Shown piece after piece: positions 46,257 to 57,832 of a stretch of 64,000 nt of DNA. A program made the position numbers and the translations under genes. The notes under the pieces were generated by a model. The model saw nothing but the letters and a program-made list of their open reading frames with translations, was not told the origin of the DNA and made no database searches. Each line of letters opens with the position of its first letter. Position 1 is the first letter of the stretch. Origin of the DNA: Ancistrus triradiatus (Eukaryota > Chordata > Actinopteri > Siluriformes > Loricariidae); assembly GCA_025084515.1 (NCBI GenBank), contig JAJAGP010001365.1, positions 62,001-126,000 on the forward strand. Direction: 5' to 3'.

Positions 46257-46854
46257 AGGTGCTCCCCGATTTACGATGGGGATACGTTCCCGGAAGATCC
46301 ATCACAAATTGAATTTATTGTAAACCGAGGGGTTTGATATATACTGTATATATCTTATCAAAGTGTAGCGTTCTTTAAACATGACTAAAACACGATCTTG
46401 ACCACGGCTTTTCCTCACTACATTTCCCAGCGCTCATCACTCCCACCATGTGATTCCTTACATCACACACTACCAAATGCAGAATAGTATCGGAGTGCGT
46501 ATCGTACCATAAACAGACTTAAAACGCTTACATCAAACTACAGTTAGGCAAAATCAATAACAATGTTATTTTATCACATGTAATTTATTGAATAATGTAC
46601 TGAAAGTGAAAAAACAAACAAAAATTATTATAGCACGACCACGGCTTTTATCCCTCCTGCCACGTGACTCCCTACGTCACACACTGCCGACTTCCTCATC
46701 CGGGTGTGGGAGAGTACAGCGTATCGTTTTCCCGGGAAAATTCAAAATTCAGAATACGATTTCTGCTAAATGTGTATTTATGTTTAGTTTCAGATTCCCA
46801 TCGTAAAGTCGAACTATTGTAAGTCGGGAGATCATAGAACGGGGAGCACCTGTT
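46257..46854. mobile_element. Tigger/pogo-like MITE
   Basis: Perfect 13-bp inverted ends (CAGGTGCTCCCCG) are followed inward by the related strings atttacgatgggg and taagtcggg. Internal sequence such as gtaatttattgaataatgta resembles Tigger-derived MITEs known from vertebrates. It is about 600 bp, has no coding capacity and is nested in the larger hAT element. Confidence 0.75.
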
Positions 46855-46929
46855 ATAAATAACTGAAGATTGCCTAAATTGCAATAGGCTATCGCTATAA
46901 AACCGTTTGCTATGCGTAAGGATCAAGCT

Positions 46930-47405
46930 TTTACCAGCCGCTTTTGGACTGCCTCACCCTGCATACGGTCCCTTATCTAGCTGCAGCTTCCTTCACTCTA
47001 CATCTCTGCTCCTGTTTGTCTTTCTGCTGTGCGGTTTGTTACCTGTTAGTGTCTACTTCATGTTCTGTCTGTTTTGTTAGCTTTAGCATTCGCTTCTTGT
47101 TTGTAGCTCAGTGTTTAGTCTTTGACTTTTCTAGTCTGTTTTACTTTACATCCTCGTCTAGCTCTGTGCCAGTGCTCTATGTTTAGTGCTATGTTTATTA
47201 TTTGTTATTAGTGTGTGTGTGTACGTGTGTGTGTGCGCGTGTGTTAGCCTGTCTTTAGTGCATCCTGTTTTCCTTATCCTGTTTGTGTTCTTGGTGATCT
47301 GTTTTATCCTGTACATCTGTTGTTGTGTCTCCCTATATAAATAAATAAAACATTGACACTTGTGTACATCTGCCTCACTGTCTTTACCTCTTCCCAGTGT
47401 GACAG
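46930..47405 (+). mobile_element. Probable LTR 3' portion
   Basis: A T/C-rich stretch with repeated cttgtttg/ctgtttt words is followed by a polyadenylation-type signal (aataaataaaaca at 47338) and a terminal-looking cttcccagtgtgacag. It includes a GT microsatellite at 47211-47244. No matching partner LTR is present. Confidence 0.3.
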
Positions 47406-48119
47406 TATGTACATATTTTATAATATTTTAGCAGTAAGCAGGAACTGGCTAAAGTTAGCTGGTCACTAAAAAAAACACTGTTTCATTGAGAAACAACTCC
47501 AGCTAAAAAAAATCACAAAGTAACAATCTGGTGTGACCACTAAGTATTTGAAAGATCTCAAAGTAGCTAGATTTCTAGTAGTAGAGAAATGCATTCTAGT
47601 AGTAGTGAAATTCACTAAACTCCCTAGGAACACAAAAACTTCTCTCAATTACTACCGAGTACTCACAAGTAATCTCTACTGCTGAATTGATGATCCCATG
47701 ATTCAAAAGGACAGTAATAATTTTTACATAAAGCTTTTTTCTTCCCATTTAAACCTGTTATAAGTAAAAAGCATAAGGTAAAACTGTTTCCTTTCCTTTT
47801 GGACCTCATGTTCATCATTTCAGTAGTCATTGAGAGAAATTTGGTTTTCCTAGGACAATGCATTAGTACATTACGCCATGTTAAGCTTTTTAATTATAAT
47901 AGGTTTAAATCTGAAGAAAAAAAAGCTTAAAAAATAATTTTTTAAAAATTATTAAATATAAAAATGATTACTTTTGAAGTTGAAATATTACCAATACCCC
48001 ATCCTAACTGTGGACAAATTAGTCTTAAAAACAAAATGAAAAATAAATCAGAATGATGTGATTAAGCCTAAAAATGGTGACGTGATATTTTTGCCAGATC
48101 TCCCACCCCTAATCTGTAT

Positions 48120-49478
48120 CTTCATAATTATTTTTAGTCAGACATTTGTAGAGAGAAAACCTGTTTTGATCGTCTTTGGCAGCTGGAATGAACCAAGAAA
48201 ATAAAAAAATTAAAATTCTTACACACACGCACACACGTTACAGACATCGAGCTCTAAAAACATTCATCTGATTATAAAAATATCTGTCTTCAAAGTTTCT
48301 ATAAATGTTCTGCTTCATTATTTAGACAAAGCCATGCTTAAACTTCATCAGAGTTCGCTAAGTATAATCAGTGTAAGTAGCAACAACAATAATATTGACA
48401 TTAAAGATAATATTGATTAATGCACAACCACTACACTTCAATGGAAGGAGTCACACAAGCTGTCTGGCTTTTGGTATAGGATCTCACACACATGTACACA
48501 GGGTTAGTGAGATTATTACAGACAGTTCACTCATTTTCAACTTCAGACATGTGCTTTTAGGCAGAACCAGAGCTTGATTTGTGCAGGCGCAGCAGTCTCC
48601 TACCAGACTACATGACACAGTGAACATGTGAACCCTTAAGATGTATTTTTGAATGGTTTTAGCAAAAAGCGCAACGTAATCGATCGCAGCTCACATCATT
48701 AAAACAGCAATTAAGGTATTATTATAGTAGACACATATCACACACCCCTAGATTGCAGTTTAGGGAAGGTTTACTGGGATCATTTTTCCACAGATTACTT
48801 AGTAGTCATTACAATATCAACACCAACAATGGTTATGTAAATATTTCTCATATAGTTGGTATAGTAGTGCAGTTTGGGACAGAGATTCACTGAAGTAGCT
48901 GACCTTCATCTACAGTTGCTGTTCAAGTTACATCAAAAATCATTAACATGTTTTAACCCTGCTTTTTTGTCAGGCTCATAGGGGGTCCGATGCTTATCTG
49001 GAGGCCATAATGGGATGCAAGTGCATAGGCTGAATGTTTTAATGAGGGCTAATTTAGGACAAACATTAAGAGAGACTTTCGTAAACACTGCTGTCCAGAC
49101 TGAGGCTTTATTGCTAAATATCAGACATGATTTGCATTTTAATACCACAGGTTTGAGCCACACTGATCCTACTCTATGAACTACGTCACAGCGGGTGAGT
49201 AGCTCTATAACCAAGGTATGAAGTACTATGATTATTGAAATATGACTCTGTGTTATGTTTTTGTGAGCCTGTGCTCGTGTTCACTCCTTCCATTAAAGTG
49301 TCGGTGGAGTAACAGTAGATAATAAGGGGAAGGGGGATGTGTGATGGAGGCAGAGCTGGTCTTGATCTGCCTTTAGAACCTGGGAAAGGAGTGAAAACCT
49401 GGTGCAGAGAGAGAGAGAGGAGATTCCACATGACATTTCATATTATACAGACTCATTTCACTTTTTACTCATGTATTG
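48120..49478. other. Intergenic, no gene seen
   Basis: No exon-like segment, RNA gene or transposon end could be supported. Confidence 0.4.
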
Positions 49479-49486
49479 ATTTCCCT

Positions 49487-49987
49487 TAGAGATGCACCAA
49501 TGCCACTTTTTCCCTTCCTATAATGATACCTGATGTTCAAATATCTGCCGATACCAAGTACCGATATCTAACTTAACTACTCAACAGGTGCCTACAAACC
49601 ATGATATTTATAGTGTTCCACATGTGCCTTTATTTTGGTAAAACCAGTGTTCTGTATTCCAGATAAGACATAAAAGTTTGAAATAATAGTATTTAATGGT
49701 TGAGTTTGAAAAGCTTTAGAGCCATGAAAACACACACATTGTCATAATGCAGAAACAAGCACAAGCATTATCTTACTAAGCTTTTTAATTGTTTGTTATT
49801 TTTACATTTCAGCCACCTCTCAAAATACTGCTCGTCTCAAGTGAGAAATAATCCCACATCATGGACATGCTGCTGGCTTCGGTTCAGCTTCATCTAGTGG
49901 AGCGCAAGTGCATCAGTAACCGCTTCATGGTATCGGTGCTCTCTACTGCCGATACCATGTGCAAGTGTCAGTATCGGTGCTACCCTA
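49487..49987. mobile_element. hAT MITE, 501 bp
   Basis: The left end tagagatgcaccaatgcc and the right end gtatcggtgctacccta are inverted and diverged. The flanks attt-ccct (49479-49486) and actt-ccct (49988-49995) match at 7 of 8 positions, as for an 8-bp hAT target duplication. Several internal copies of tatcggtgct and ccgataccat make it partly self-complementary. Confidence 0.7.
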
Positions 49988-50065
49988 ACTTCCCTATTCA
50001 GTGTTCTCTTTTCATTCTTCCTCTCTCCCTTTGACTTGATCTCTTTCTCTGTTTTGTTGCGCAGG

Positions 50066-50119
50066 TAAGACAGGACGTGCGCAGGAACTGTTCTCACCTG
50101 TGGTCCATGACTGAGGAAG
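50066..50119 (+). other. Weak candidate exon
   Basis: A very pyrimidine-rich tract ending ttgttgcgcag precedes 54 bp that are open in one frame (VRQDVRRNCSHLWSMTEE) and end at a consensus donor (GAAG then GTGAGT). No homologue is recognised and no partner exons were found. The opposite strand also shows splice-like strings here, so chance is likely. Confidence 0.2.
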
Positions 50120-50979
50120 GTGAGTCTGGAGGCCCCTGGTTCGGAGTTTGTGGGTGTAGAGAGGGGGAAATAAAGAAGGACAACAAGAAAGAAGGGTATA
50201 AAGAGAGAAAGAGAGAGAAGGGGTAGGGAGGGAGGAAGGGGGCAGCAGCTCGATCAAGGCCACCCATGGTCACCATCACACACAAGAAACCTATAACATA
50301 GCAAAAGAAAGACCGGACTGTAATACTTTGGCATTCTGGGGTGCACGGCTGAACGAGATTGCGTTTCTCCAGTCTTCAAGTGTGTAAACATAACAACGAA
50401 TTGCACAAACTGTACGTACGACAACAGGTATACATATTAAAATGGCATAGACAGACAAAATACATGTACAGGAAAAGATAATATAAAAGGCTGGGTAGGG
50501 TCTCTGACTATCTTGGTGTCCCCGCTGAGGCAGTGAGAAAGTACTGTAGTAGAAAGTGTTGTGGTACTCGTGTTCAGTCTAGGTGTTGAACATTGAGCCT
50601 CATCGAGTGGAAGAACTAGACAGTCTTAGATCTGTTTGCATCCTTATAAGATTTGCCAATTGTCTGACTGATGATTAATGACACAGAATGATGCTGAACA
50701 ATATTTACAAATACTTACAGCTGCTTTGCTTCTGTCAGACATCGTTACTAACAAAGTTTACAACAAACCTCCTCTCACTGGCTAAACAGAGTCCCTCATA
50801 TCTAATGCATCTTACTCAGGCCCACAGACTGCTCATCACTCACCATGATCTCCACAGCGCATTTGCTCGTTTTATATGTTTATGCTCAGGTTACTACATT
50901 AACAAATCTGGAGGTTAGAATTTACTTATTACACAAGGCCATCCATGAAAAGGATGTGACCAGTTAAAGAGGGCAATAA

Positions 50980-51462
50980 TCAGAGAAGAAACCAAAAGAT
51001 TGCACTGAAGTATCTAAAAAAATCTGCAGCAGAGACGACAAAGGTCGTGTACTGAAAGAGCATGCTGCTTTAACCGCCGAGCAGTATGTACTGTTTAAGT
51101 ATGCCATTTTGGAAGCAGCCAAAGATAAGCATACTGCCAATATCAGTAGCAAGATTTGTAAGCTGCTGTTCGCCAAATGATCTCCAAACAGTCTGACAGA
51201 ACTGGGGCCGTGTTGCCAGGAAACGTCCAATAAATCAGTATCCAGATGTGCAAGCTGTAACTGCAGCAAAAGGTGGTGTTACCATACATTCAGCTGGGTG
51301 AGAGGACGGGGTTAGTGGGGAGACACTAATGCAATGACTAGATGCTAGGTTTTTATTTCAAAGGTCCTTTAAACCTTTGTGTCACACTCAAGTTGATATT
51401 GCTTTTTACTGGGAAAAAGTGGAAAAGCTCAAGGGGGTGAATACTTATGCAAGTTACTGTAC
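50980..51462 (+). mobile_element. Tc1-like remnant, 3' end
   Basis: Ends with the Tc1-type terminal sequence gggggtgaatacttatgcaa followed by gttactgta. Upstream, ctgtaactgcagcaaaaggt matches the usual end of the transposase coding region. The 5' part is not recognisable. Confidence 0.55.
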
Positions 51463-51464
51463 AT

Positions 51465-52350
51465 AAATTGATACACATAACTGATCTAGTTCCAAACAAC
51501 TGTGGGTTAAGGGCCTTCCTCAGTCCATAGTCCAGTACTTTTACCACGGTTCCTCAATACTCCGAGGTCTTTAGCATGTAATTTTTATAATGTGTACTCA
51601 TTCATTCTGCAACTTGGTGAGATATGTTCTCAGAAACCCTCAATGTAAAGGAGAAATATATACTGAACATGGTAACAGATCCCTGCAGGACAACAGGAAT
51701 CACACAATCATTTACTCTTCCCCACATCTACGGCGAATTTAAAGCAGCCACACCACCTACGGCACGTTTGGGGGGGACTTTGAAGGAAACCATAGGACCC
51801 AGAGACAATCCACTTTTACACTGTGCATAACTCCACCCAGAGAGTAATGGGTTACACCATCATATAGTTTTTATTGCCACAAATAACTGTGATGTGTGAT
51901 AGCTACAAAACATTTAATTCTGTTCCTCAGAACAGAAACGCTCTTAAATTTAAGTACAGAATTTAAGTCTCTGGGTCTCTGATAACTGAGACCCAGCTCT
52001 CTTCTGAGAGCAACTGTCCATGTAATTCTGACCGCGCGTGTTTAATTCAGCTCTCACTGCTGTCCTAACTTCTTATTTAGTTTAAACTTAACAGATTTAC
52101 TATAACTGAATGTTTTATTAGATATAAAGATTTTGTAAATGTCTTATTGGATATTAATATGATCTGAATACATTCATATTCAGTATTTGGGCAGATGGCC
52201 TTACCCAGAGCAACTTATAACTAACACACCCCAAGCAATTGTGGATTAAGGTCCGTGATCAATAGCCCAACAGTAGCAGCTCGTGCTGCACCACCACAAT
52301 CCCACATCAATAAAGGTGAACTGAAGCGTCACTGCTAATCCATACCTCAT
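51465..52350. other. Intergenic with short repeat scraps
   Basis: Two fragments (51480-51545 and 52190-52310) share the type aactgtgggttaagggcctt, a widespread fish repeat. No gene is seen. Confidence 0.35.
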
Positions 52351-52440
52351 GATGTGAAGCTGCATGACCTGTCAGATTCCTCAACATGAAAGGCTAACAG
52401 CTTCCAGAGAAGAAAAATCATTCACTTTTGACCTTATTGC

Positions 52441-52453
52441 GCACGCGCACACA

Positions 52454-52530
<77 letters not shown>
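52441..52530. repeat. CA microsatellite
   Basis: About 40 CA units with a few CG interruptions at the left end (gcgcacacacgcgcac). The open frames on both strands are repeat artefacts. Confidence 0.95.
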
Positions 52531-52534
<4 letters not shown>

Positions 52535-53015
52535 TTCGTCTTTCTACCATTGCAGGGACATTTCATAATACTGACTGACATACTATTACTGTGCCTAAAC
52601 AATTATACAGGTCTAACCCTAACCTCAATAACCTAAAGCAAATCCCTTACCTCTTTTGGTCTTTCAAATCAAAGTTGCAGTTTTAGTAAAAACAGCATTC
52701 TCCTTGTGATAACCAGCAAAATGTCCCGAAATGACCTCCTCAAACACACACCCACAAACAAGCACAGCTGTCTTAACAAAGGATGTGAGAAATAAGAAAA
52801 AATGAAAGCATTTTTATTCGTGAACCTCAGCTGTGGATACCTCAACAGAGATTTCAATAGAAGGATTCAACAAAAACTGAACGTTCAGGTAATATCTAAC
52901 TAGCTTAGTGATGAAGGTCAGTGAGCATGATTCACAGTCACATGCTGATCACGTGCGTTAAAGTCTGTTTGTCAGAGAGATCACTTCTTAAGCACTACTT
53001 CAACTAAATCTGAAC

Positions 53016-54079
53016 TAGGGCTGCAACTAATGATCAATTTAATAATTTTAATCGATGAATCGGGTTAAAAAAAAAACATTTCTTTATTCAGAAATATAAC
53101 ATCGAATAACAGCACAAGTAAGTTCTTACAATAATAGAATAATAATAAATAATAATTTTTTTTTTATTAATTTTATTTAATTAACAATTTCATTAAATAA
53201 AATGTAATTATTAATTAATAAATAAAAATAAATTAAATAATAAAGAAAAATAAGTGCATCTCTGATGCAAACACTACATACAAACTCATTCACTCCCTTT
53301 CTTTAAGAACTTTGCATTGCAAGCCAAAAATGTTAGCATGTCAACATGCTCCTGGCTAAAGCTGGCTCTCTTTTTAGAGACTATAATTTCCTGCCGCAGA
53401 AAATAAACGCTCAGACAGTGCTGAAGTAGCAGGAATGCATAAATAGGACTTGGCTAGCCTGGCCAATATAGGATATCTGTCTCTGTTAACTCCATCACAG
53501 TCATTATCCAGCTAACAAGCAAAAAACAGCATCAACCGTGCTGTGTCCGTTCGCGTAGTGTGAGGGCGCCGTTGCGTTCCCTCACTTCAAAACGGAACAA
53601 ACTCGGGATATTGTGGTGACTTACACTGTTGTTGAGATCCCTTCATCCTCATTGGTGACTGCAACATGTTTCCGTTTCGAGGGCTGTATCATCACCGTGG
53701 TGCTCCTGTGCCAGGTCAGATCACTTTTGCAAAGCTTGCATGTCACATTTTTTGTTGTGTGAAGCGTGAAGTGCTCCGACACTTTTGAGGACTTAAGCCG
53801 AACCTTCTTCTCTGCGTCAGTCATGTTTCATTTGTAGAATTTATTTCATTCTTAATGCTAACTTATTTTGAAGATTCCGCGTCGGCTCCGCCTCGCTCCG
53901 TTCAATCGCTCGTATTTTTTTTCCAGCGTTGACGAAGTGCCGCAAGTAACGTAAGCGGATATGATAAGGGGAGGGATATATAAATCATGCGACACAAAAC
54001 GAATCAATAATGATATTCATTGCCCACACTTTTAATAATCGATTATTATTGATTTTATCGATTCGTTGTTGCAGCCCTA
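53016..54079 (-). mobile_element. hAT element with BED zinc-finger remnant and perfect 8-bp TSD
   Basis: Inverted ends TAGGGCTGCAAC on both sides; exact target duplication ATCTGAAC at 53008-53015 and 54080-54087. The element is 1064 bp. A minus-strand 67-residue frame (53621-53824) starts MTDAEKKVRLKSSKV and carries a BED-type finger: CKLC, then H-x5-type spacing to KRKHV. This is the DNA-binding N-terminus of a ZBED-like hAT transposase; the catalytic part is absent, so the element is non-autonomous. Confidence 0.9.
53621..53824 (-). pseudogene. hAT transposase N-terminal BED-finger fragment
   Basis: A 67-residue frame inside the hAT element. The text SEHFTLHTTKNVTCKLCKSD, then LTWHRSTTVM and KRKHV, fits the BED finger consensus (aromatic residues, CxxC, then His near the end). 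The frame ends soon after the finger (GISTTV), and the dimerisation and catalytic regions are missing. It could still encode a small DNA-binding peptide if expressed, but a relic is the simpler reading. Confidence 0.7.
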
Positions 54080-54089
54080 ATCTGAACCA

Positions 54090-55555
54090 GCATCAACATT
54101 CAACTACAAGATCAGTCAAAATTTACAAAATAAAAAGTAAAGCTTCTTGATTTAATATCGGTTATCCTAGTCAGGACTGCCAGTGTGGAGGTGGAAGGTG
54201 GGGGCTCGGGTAGGTAGAAGTACACACTGGACTAGGCACCAGACACCACCCGAGCTGAATCTGGGGGCCGCACCCAGGTCCTCTTACCTCCAAACCACAG
54301 TTGCTCCATGATTTAGAATTAAGAAAGGGTTTACAAATCTGTGTCGTACCAGCAAGCCTGTAGGCATTTCCATGGAATAAATACTCAGTAGGTAATAATA
54401 AATTTCACAGATATACACTCAAACCTCTGAATCCGAACTTCATTGGGTTGGTAAGGCCATTTGAACAACTGTCTTCGAATATCACTCAATCTGAAGATCT
54501 CTCACAGCCTGAATGAAGGTTAAATTAGATATACACTAAAAATTTTGACTGGAAAAAAAAAAAGTTAACGTCAGGTTGTGCCAAAGAACAGAGCTGCTGA
54601 TAGAGTCCATAACAAATGGAGCTTAGAGAACGAAGGATTCGACACAATCTGAAAGCGTGTCTATGGCATTTAAATTATATCTATAATGGAGAGGATGAGG
54701 AGAGCCAAAACATAAGCAAAAAAAGGCCCTGGTAGAACAGAACAGTGGAGCGAGCATACAGAAGCCACGGCAGTCTGTTAAGCAGCGTTATCCCTCCATC
54801 GATTACCATTCACACTCACAGCTGATTAGTAAGAATTTTATAATAAGGTGTATTATTATCGGAAAGGACCAGAACCCTAATGGAGCACCAGCCGCTGTAT
54901 GAACACGCAATGGTGTGCAGCACCTCCTGTGCTCTTCATTAAAGACATTTACTTAAAAGCAACAGATGGTTTTTGTGTGCACTCTATTAGAAATAAGAGA
55001 TTTAAGTAACAGGATGTGACGACAGAACTGCATCATTGATTACTGTTCCCACATTCCTAGTCCACCCCGCTCACTTACTCCCTACAGACCATCCAGTTTA
55101 AGCTTGTTTATCACATCTGCATGGTAACAAGCCATCTCCCCCTCACTGAGATTGACCAATGCCCCCTATTTGTAGCGCATTAATAAGCTAAAAATAAAAC
55201 TGATTACATGATCAAAAGCACAGGGACTTTCTTTCTCATTTTGATTAACATGACGAGCCAACCTGCTGTAAGTGTTTTTCCAAAACGTCAGAACACTACA
55301 GCTGGCATTCCTCTGCTGGCTCTAAAGCATCAACGCAACCCAGCATCCCCGAAATAAATAATAAAGTGCAGTGGGCTATTTATAAACGTGAATACATATG
55401 ATGGTATGATTACAGAGTTTGAAAAGGTCAGAGCACAGAAACATTCATGATAAGCTGAGGTCAGCAGGAAGAACAAGACGAGGATCACAAGACCAAACAG
55501 GCTGACCTAACACCACAACCAGACTTGAACTCACTGTGATAATAATATGAAGGAT
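54090..55555. other. Intergenic, one MITE fragment, no gene seen
   Basis: A fragment at 54415-54530 (aaacctctgaatccgaactt) belongs to the family of the MITE in the SCPP intron. The rest shows no supported feature. Confidence 0.4.
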
Positions 55556-56052
55556 AGAGTGGAACCTCAGAATTTGAACTTAATTGTTTCCAGAAGGCCG
55601 TTCGAACTCCAATTTGTTCAAGGTTAGAATCAAATTGCCCCATAAGAAGTAAAGTAAATGGGATTAATCAGTTCCCAACACTGGACTGTTTTTATACCTA
55701 TATTTCTAAGCAATTAATGACAAAAGCATGAATAAAGCAAATGAATGTAATGCAATAATAATAATCAATAAGACATGAAATAAGTGAAAATCAAGTGAAA
55801 CTTTATAGTCACTAAGACAAACACAGTTTCGGTACATCACTGGGACAGCAGCACCGATACTGAGGGAGTGTTTGAAATCACACCCATAGATTAATATGCA
55901 TATATACACATATATACACATACATGCATATACATGATCGCACCACTGAGTGTTTTATTTAGGGTGCCCATGTTCAAAGTCTGAATTTTTGTTCAAAATT
56001 TGAGGAAAAAAAAATTACAAATGGACAGTTTGATGTCCGAATTGTTCGAGTG
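55556..56052. mobile_element. MITE of the SCPP-intron family
   Basis: Left end agtggaacctcagaatttga, followed by cttaattgtttccagaaggc; the right end is diverged (gatgtccgaattgttcgagt). Same family as 23368-24071. It contains a small ATA-type repeat near 55900. Confidence 0.45.
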
Positions 56053-56109
56053 AAGAGGCGATCAATTTCACTGTACATTTTAAAAATATTTTCACTTTAT
56101 TCTGGTCTT

Positions 56110-56300
56110 AAACACGTCAAATTATGTACCCCATCTTTTTGTCTACGTATTTTGTTCATCCCCTTTACCCTGTTCTCTAACAATCAGGACCCCCACAGAT
56201 CAAGTACTATTTGGGTTGTTATAAGTCAATCAGAGGGCAGTGCTCCTGGAGTTTTAAACCACTGTTCACTCACTGTCTACTTTACTAGAAACTGAGTGAA
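56110..56300. mobile_element. Half copy of a foldback MITE
   Basis: Shares the order ttaccctgttc, caggacccccacagatca, gcagtgctcctggagtttt with one arm of the foldback MITE at 63083-63768. The other arm is missing. Confidence 0.5.
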
Positions 56301-57009
56301 CTGTCTCTGATAAACAATAATATGTATTATATTATCATTAGAGAGAGGAGAGAGAGAACAGAAATATTTTTTCGGTAATTTGTCGTACGGAGACACAGTC
56401 GGTGCCTTTTAATGTCACTGACATGCTACAAAATTGGTGCAAGTATCTTTTATCATATCAGATGCTTCTATTACATTGTAGTGGAAGAGGAATAAAACCG
56501 AGGGCAATGCTGGAAATCACAAGGTAGGGGAAGCTGATCATGTGCAAACGTTTAAGGGGGAAGGTGTGGCACAACACTTCCTGATAACAGTGTGTGGTAT
56601 TCGTTCAACTGGTGTAATTGGTGTGTAGATCCTCACTTGGATAAAACAGTGGACTTGGTCCAGGGGTCCATTTTTTGAATGATCTCCCTGGGGGAGGATG
56701 TCCTGGAACTGCGTAACCGGGTTCATTCTGTGATCTTTAAAAGTTTGGAGGATGTCCCCTGTAGGCAGGAAGTGGAGCAGTGCGTGTAGTCATGTTACTC
56801 TGCACGTGTAATTCTGTATTTATTTGACTGTACACACATAGCTGGGAATGAGCAGGGATGTGTGTGTCTGTGTGTTATCCAAAATACACACCCATCCTCT
56901 ATCAGAGCCCCATGGACTATAACAAGCCCCTTCCTGTTTCAGAATATCACTGAAATTAAGTGTACTTGTGAAAAAAGGGTTAAATATCATGATTTGGTGC
57001 ATTACTGAA

Positions 57010-57364
57010 TAGGGGTGGGGATTGGAAAGGACTTCACGATACGATACACATCATGATACAATTATATCCCCACACGATGCATAATGTGATATTCCACATA
57101 GCTCACTGAAAATACAAAAACAACTGAAATACAAGTCATGGTGTACAATCTGAGTTGTCTTAATTCATCACGGATTCAGCGGATAAACTGAAACAAAACA
57201 CTGTACTGCGCCATCTACAGGAGCGGAGATTGTAGTTTACACCCCATGTGAAACGTGTTTTTTCTTCATTCCAAATAATTACATATTGAGCTGAAAATCG
57301 ATGTAGTATATCACGAAAATAAATAATGTGATATACTGCTGTATTGATTTTCAGCACAGCCCTA
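57010..57364. mobile_element. hAT MITE, 355 bp
   Basis: The left end taggggtggggattgg and the right end attttcagcacagcccta are inverted over the first bases. The flanks ttactgaa (57002-57009) and tcactgaa (57365-57372) match at 7 of 8 positions. It lies beyond the rbpms stop codon, on the 3' side of the gene. Confidence 0.65.
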
Positions 57365-57456
57365 TCACTGAATACTGCCATGTCTGGTTATGAGCCATTT
57401 AGAAGCATTCATTTAAAAAATCCAAAGTATTTCGGTTCCTCATGTCTGAAAACGTT

Positions 57457-57462
57457 TTTATT
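57457..57462 (-). terminator. Possible polyadenylation signal of rbpms
   Basis: Minus-strand AATAAA about 370 bases after the rbpms stop codon. It is the first good hexamer in reasonable distance, but longer 3' UTRs are common for this gene, so it may not be the main one. Confidence 0.3.
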
Positions 57463-57832
57463 CTGTTGTTGCTGTGGTTAGATAAAGATGATAAGGTAAT
57501 TTGTATGATTTGTACAGATGACTCACGTAGTTGTAGTACAAACCATTATGTACCCTCAGTGTCCTGGCTCTGTACCTCTTACCCTCATTAAAATACATCC
57601 TGCTTCAAAAATAGAGTTAGGAAAGCTTTTTAAAAGAAATACTTTAAGTACATGTAGTAGCATGTACTGTTATATTTAAACTATACAAGTCATGCTTCAC
57701 CTTTAACTTGAGTATTTTTTTTATCAGACAAGTAGTACTTTGACTTGAGTAAATAACTTGTGTACGTCTGTCACATCTGTTTTCTTGCCATAGCATGTCT
57801 GTATGTTTGAATGTTTCGTACTTACACATATT

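Larger units (their letters stand above)
45643..48111. mobile_element. hAT-type non-autonomous element, 2.5 kb, with nested insertions
   Basis: Ends are inverted: taggggtgggtgatctga on the left, and taggggtgggagatctgg when the right end is reversed. The flanking octamers are atgagtat and atctgtat (6 of 8 match), close to an 8-bp hAT target duplication. Inside lie a Tigger-like MITE (46257-46854) and an LTR-like piece (about 46930-47405). No transposase coding remains. Confidence 0.55.

Noticed and set aside
52364..52636. Frames across the CA repeat on both strands
   Set aside because: Pure HTHTHT and VCVCVC translations of a microsatellite.
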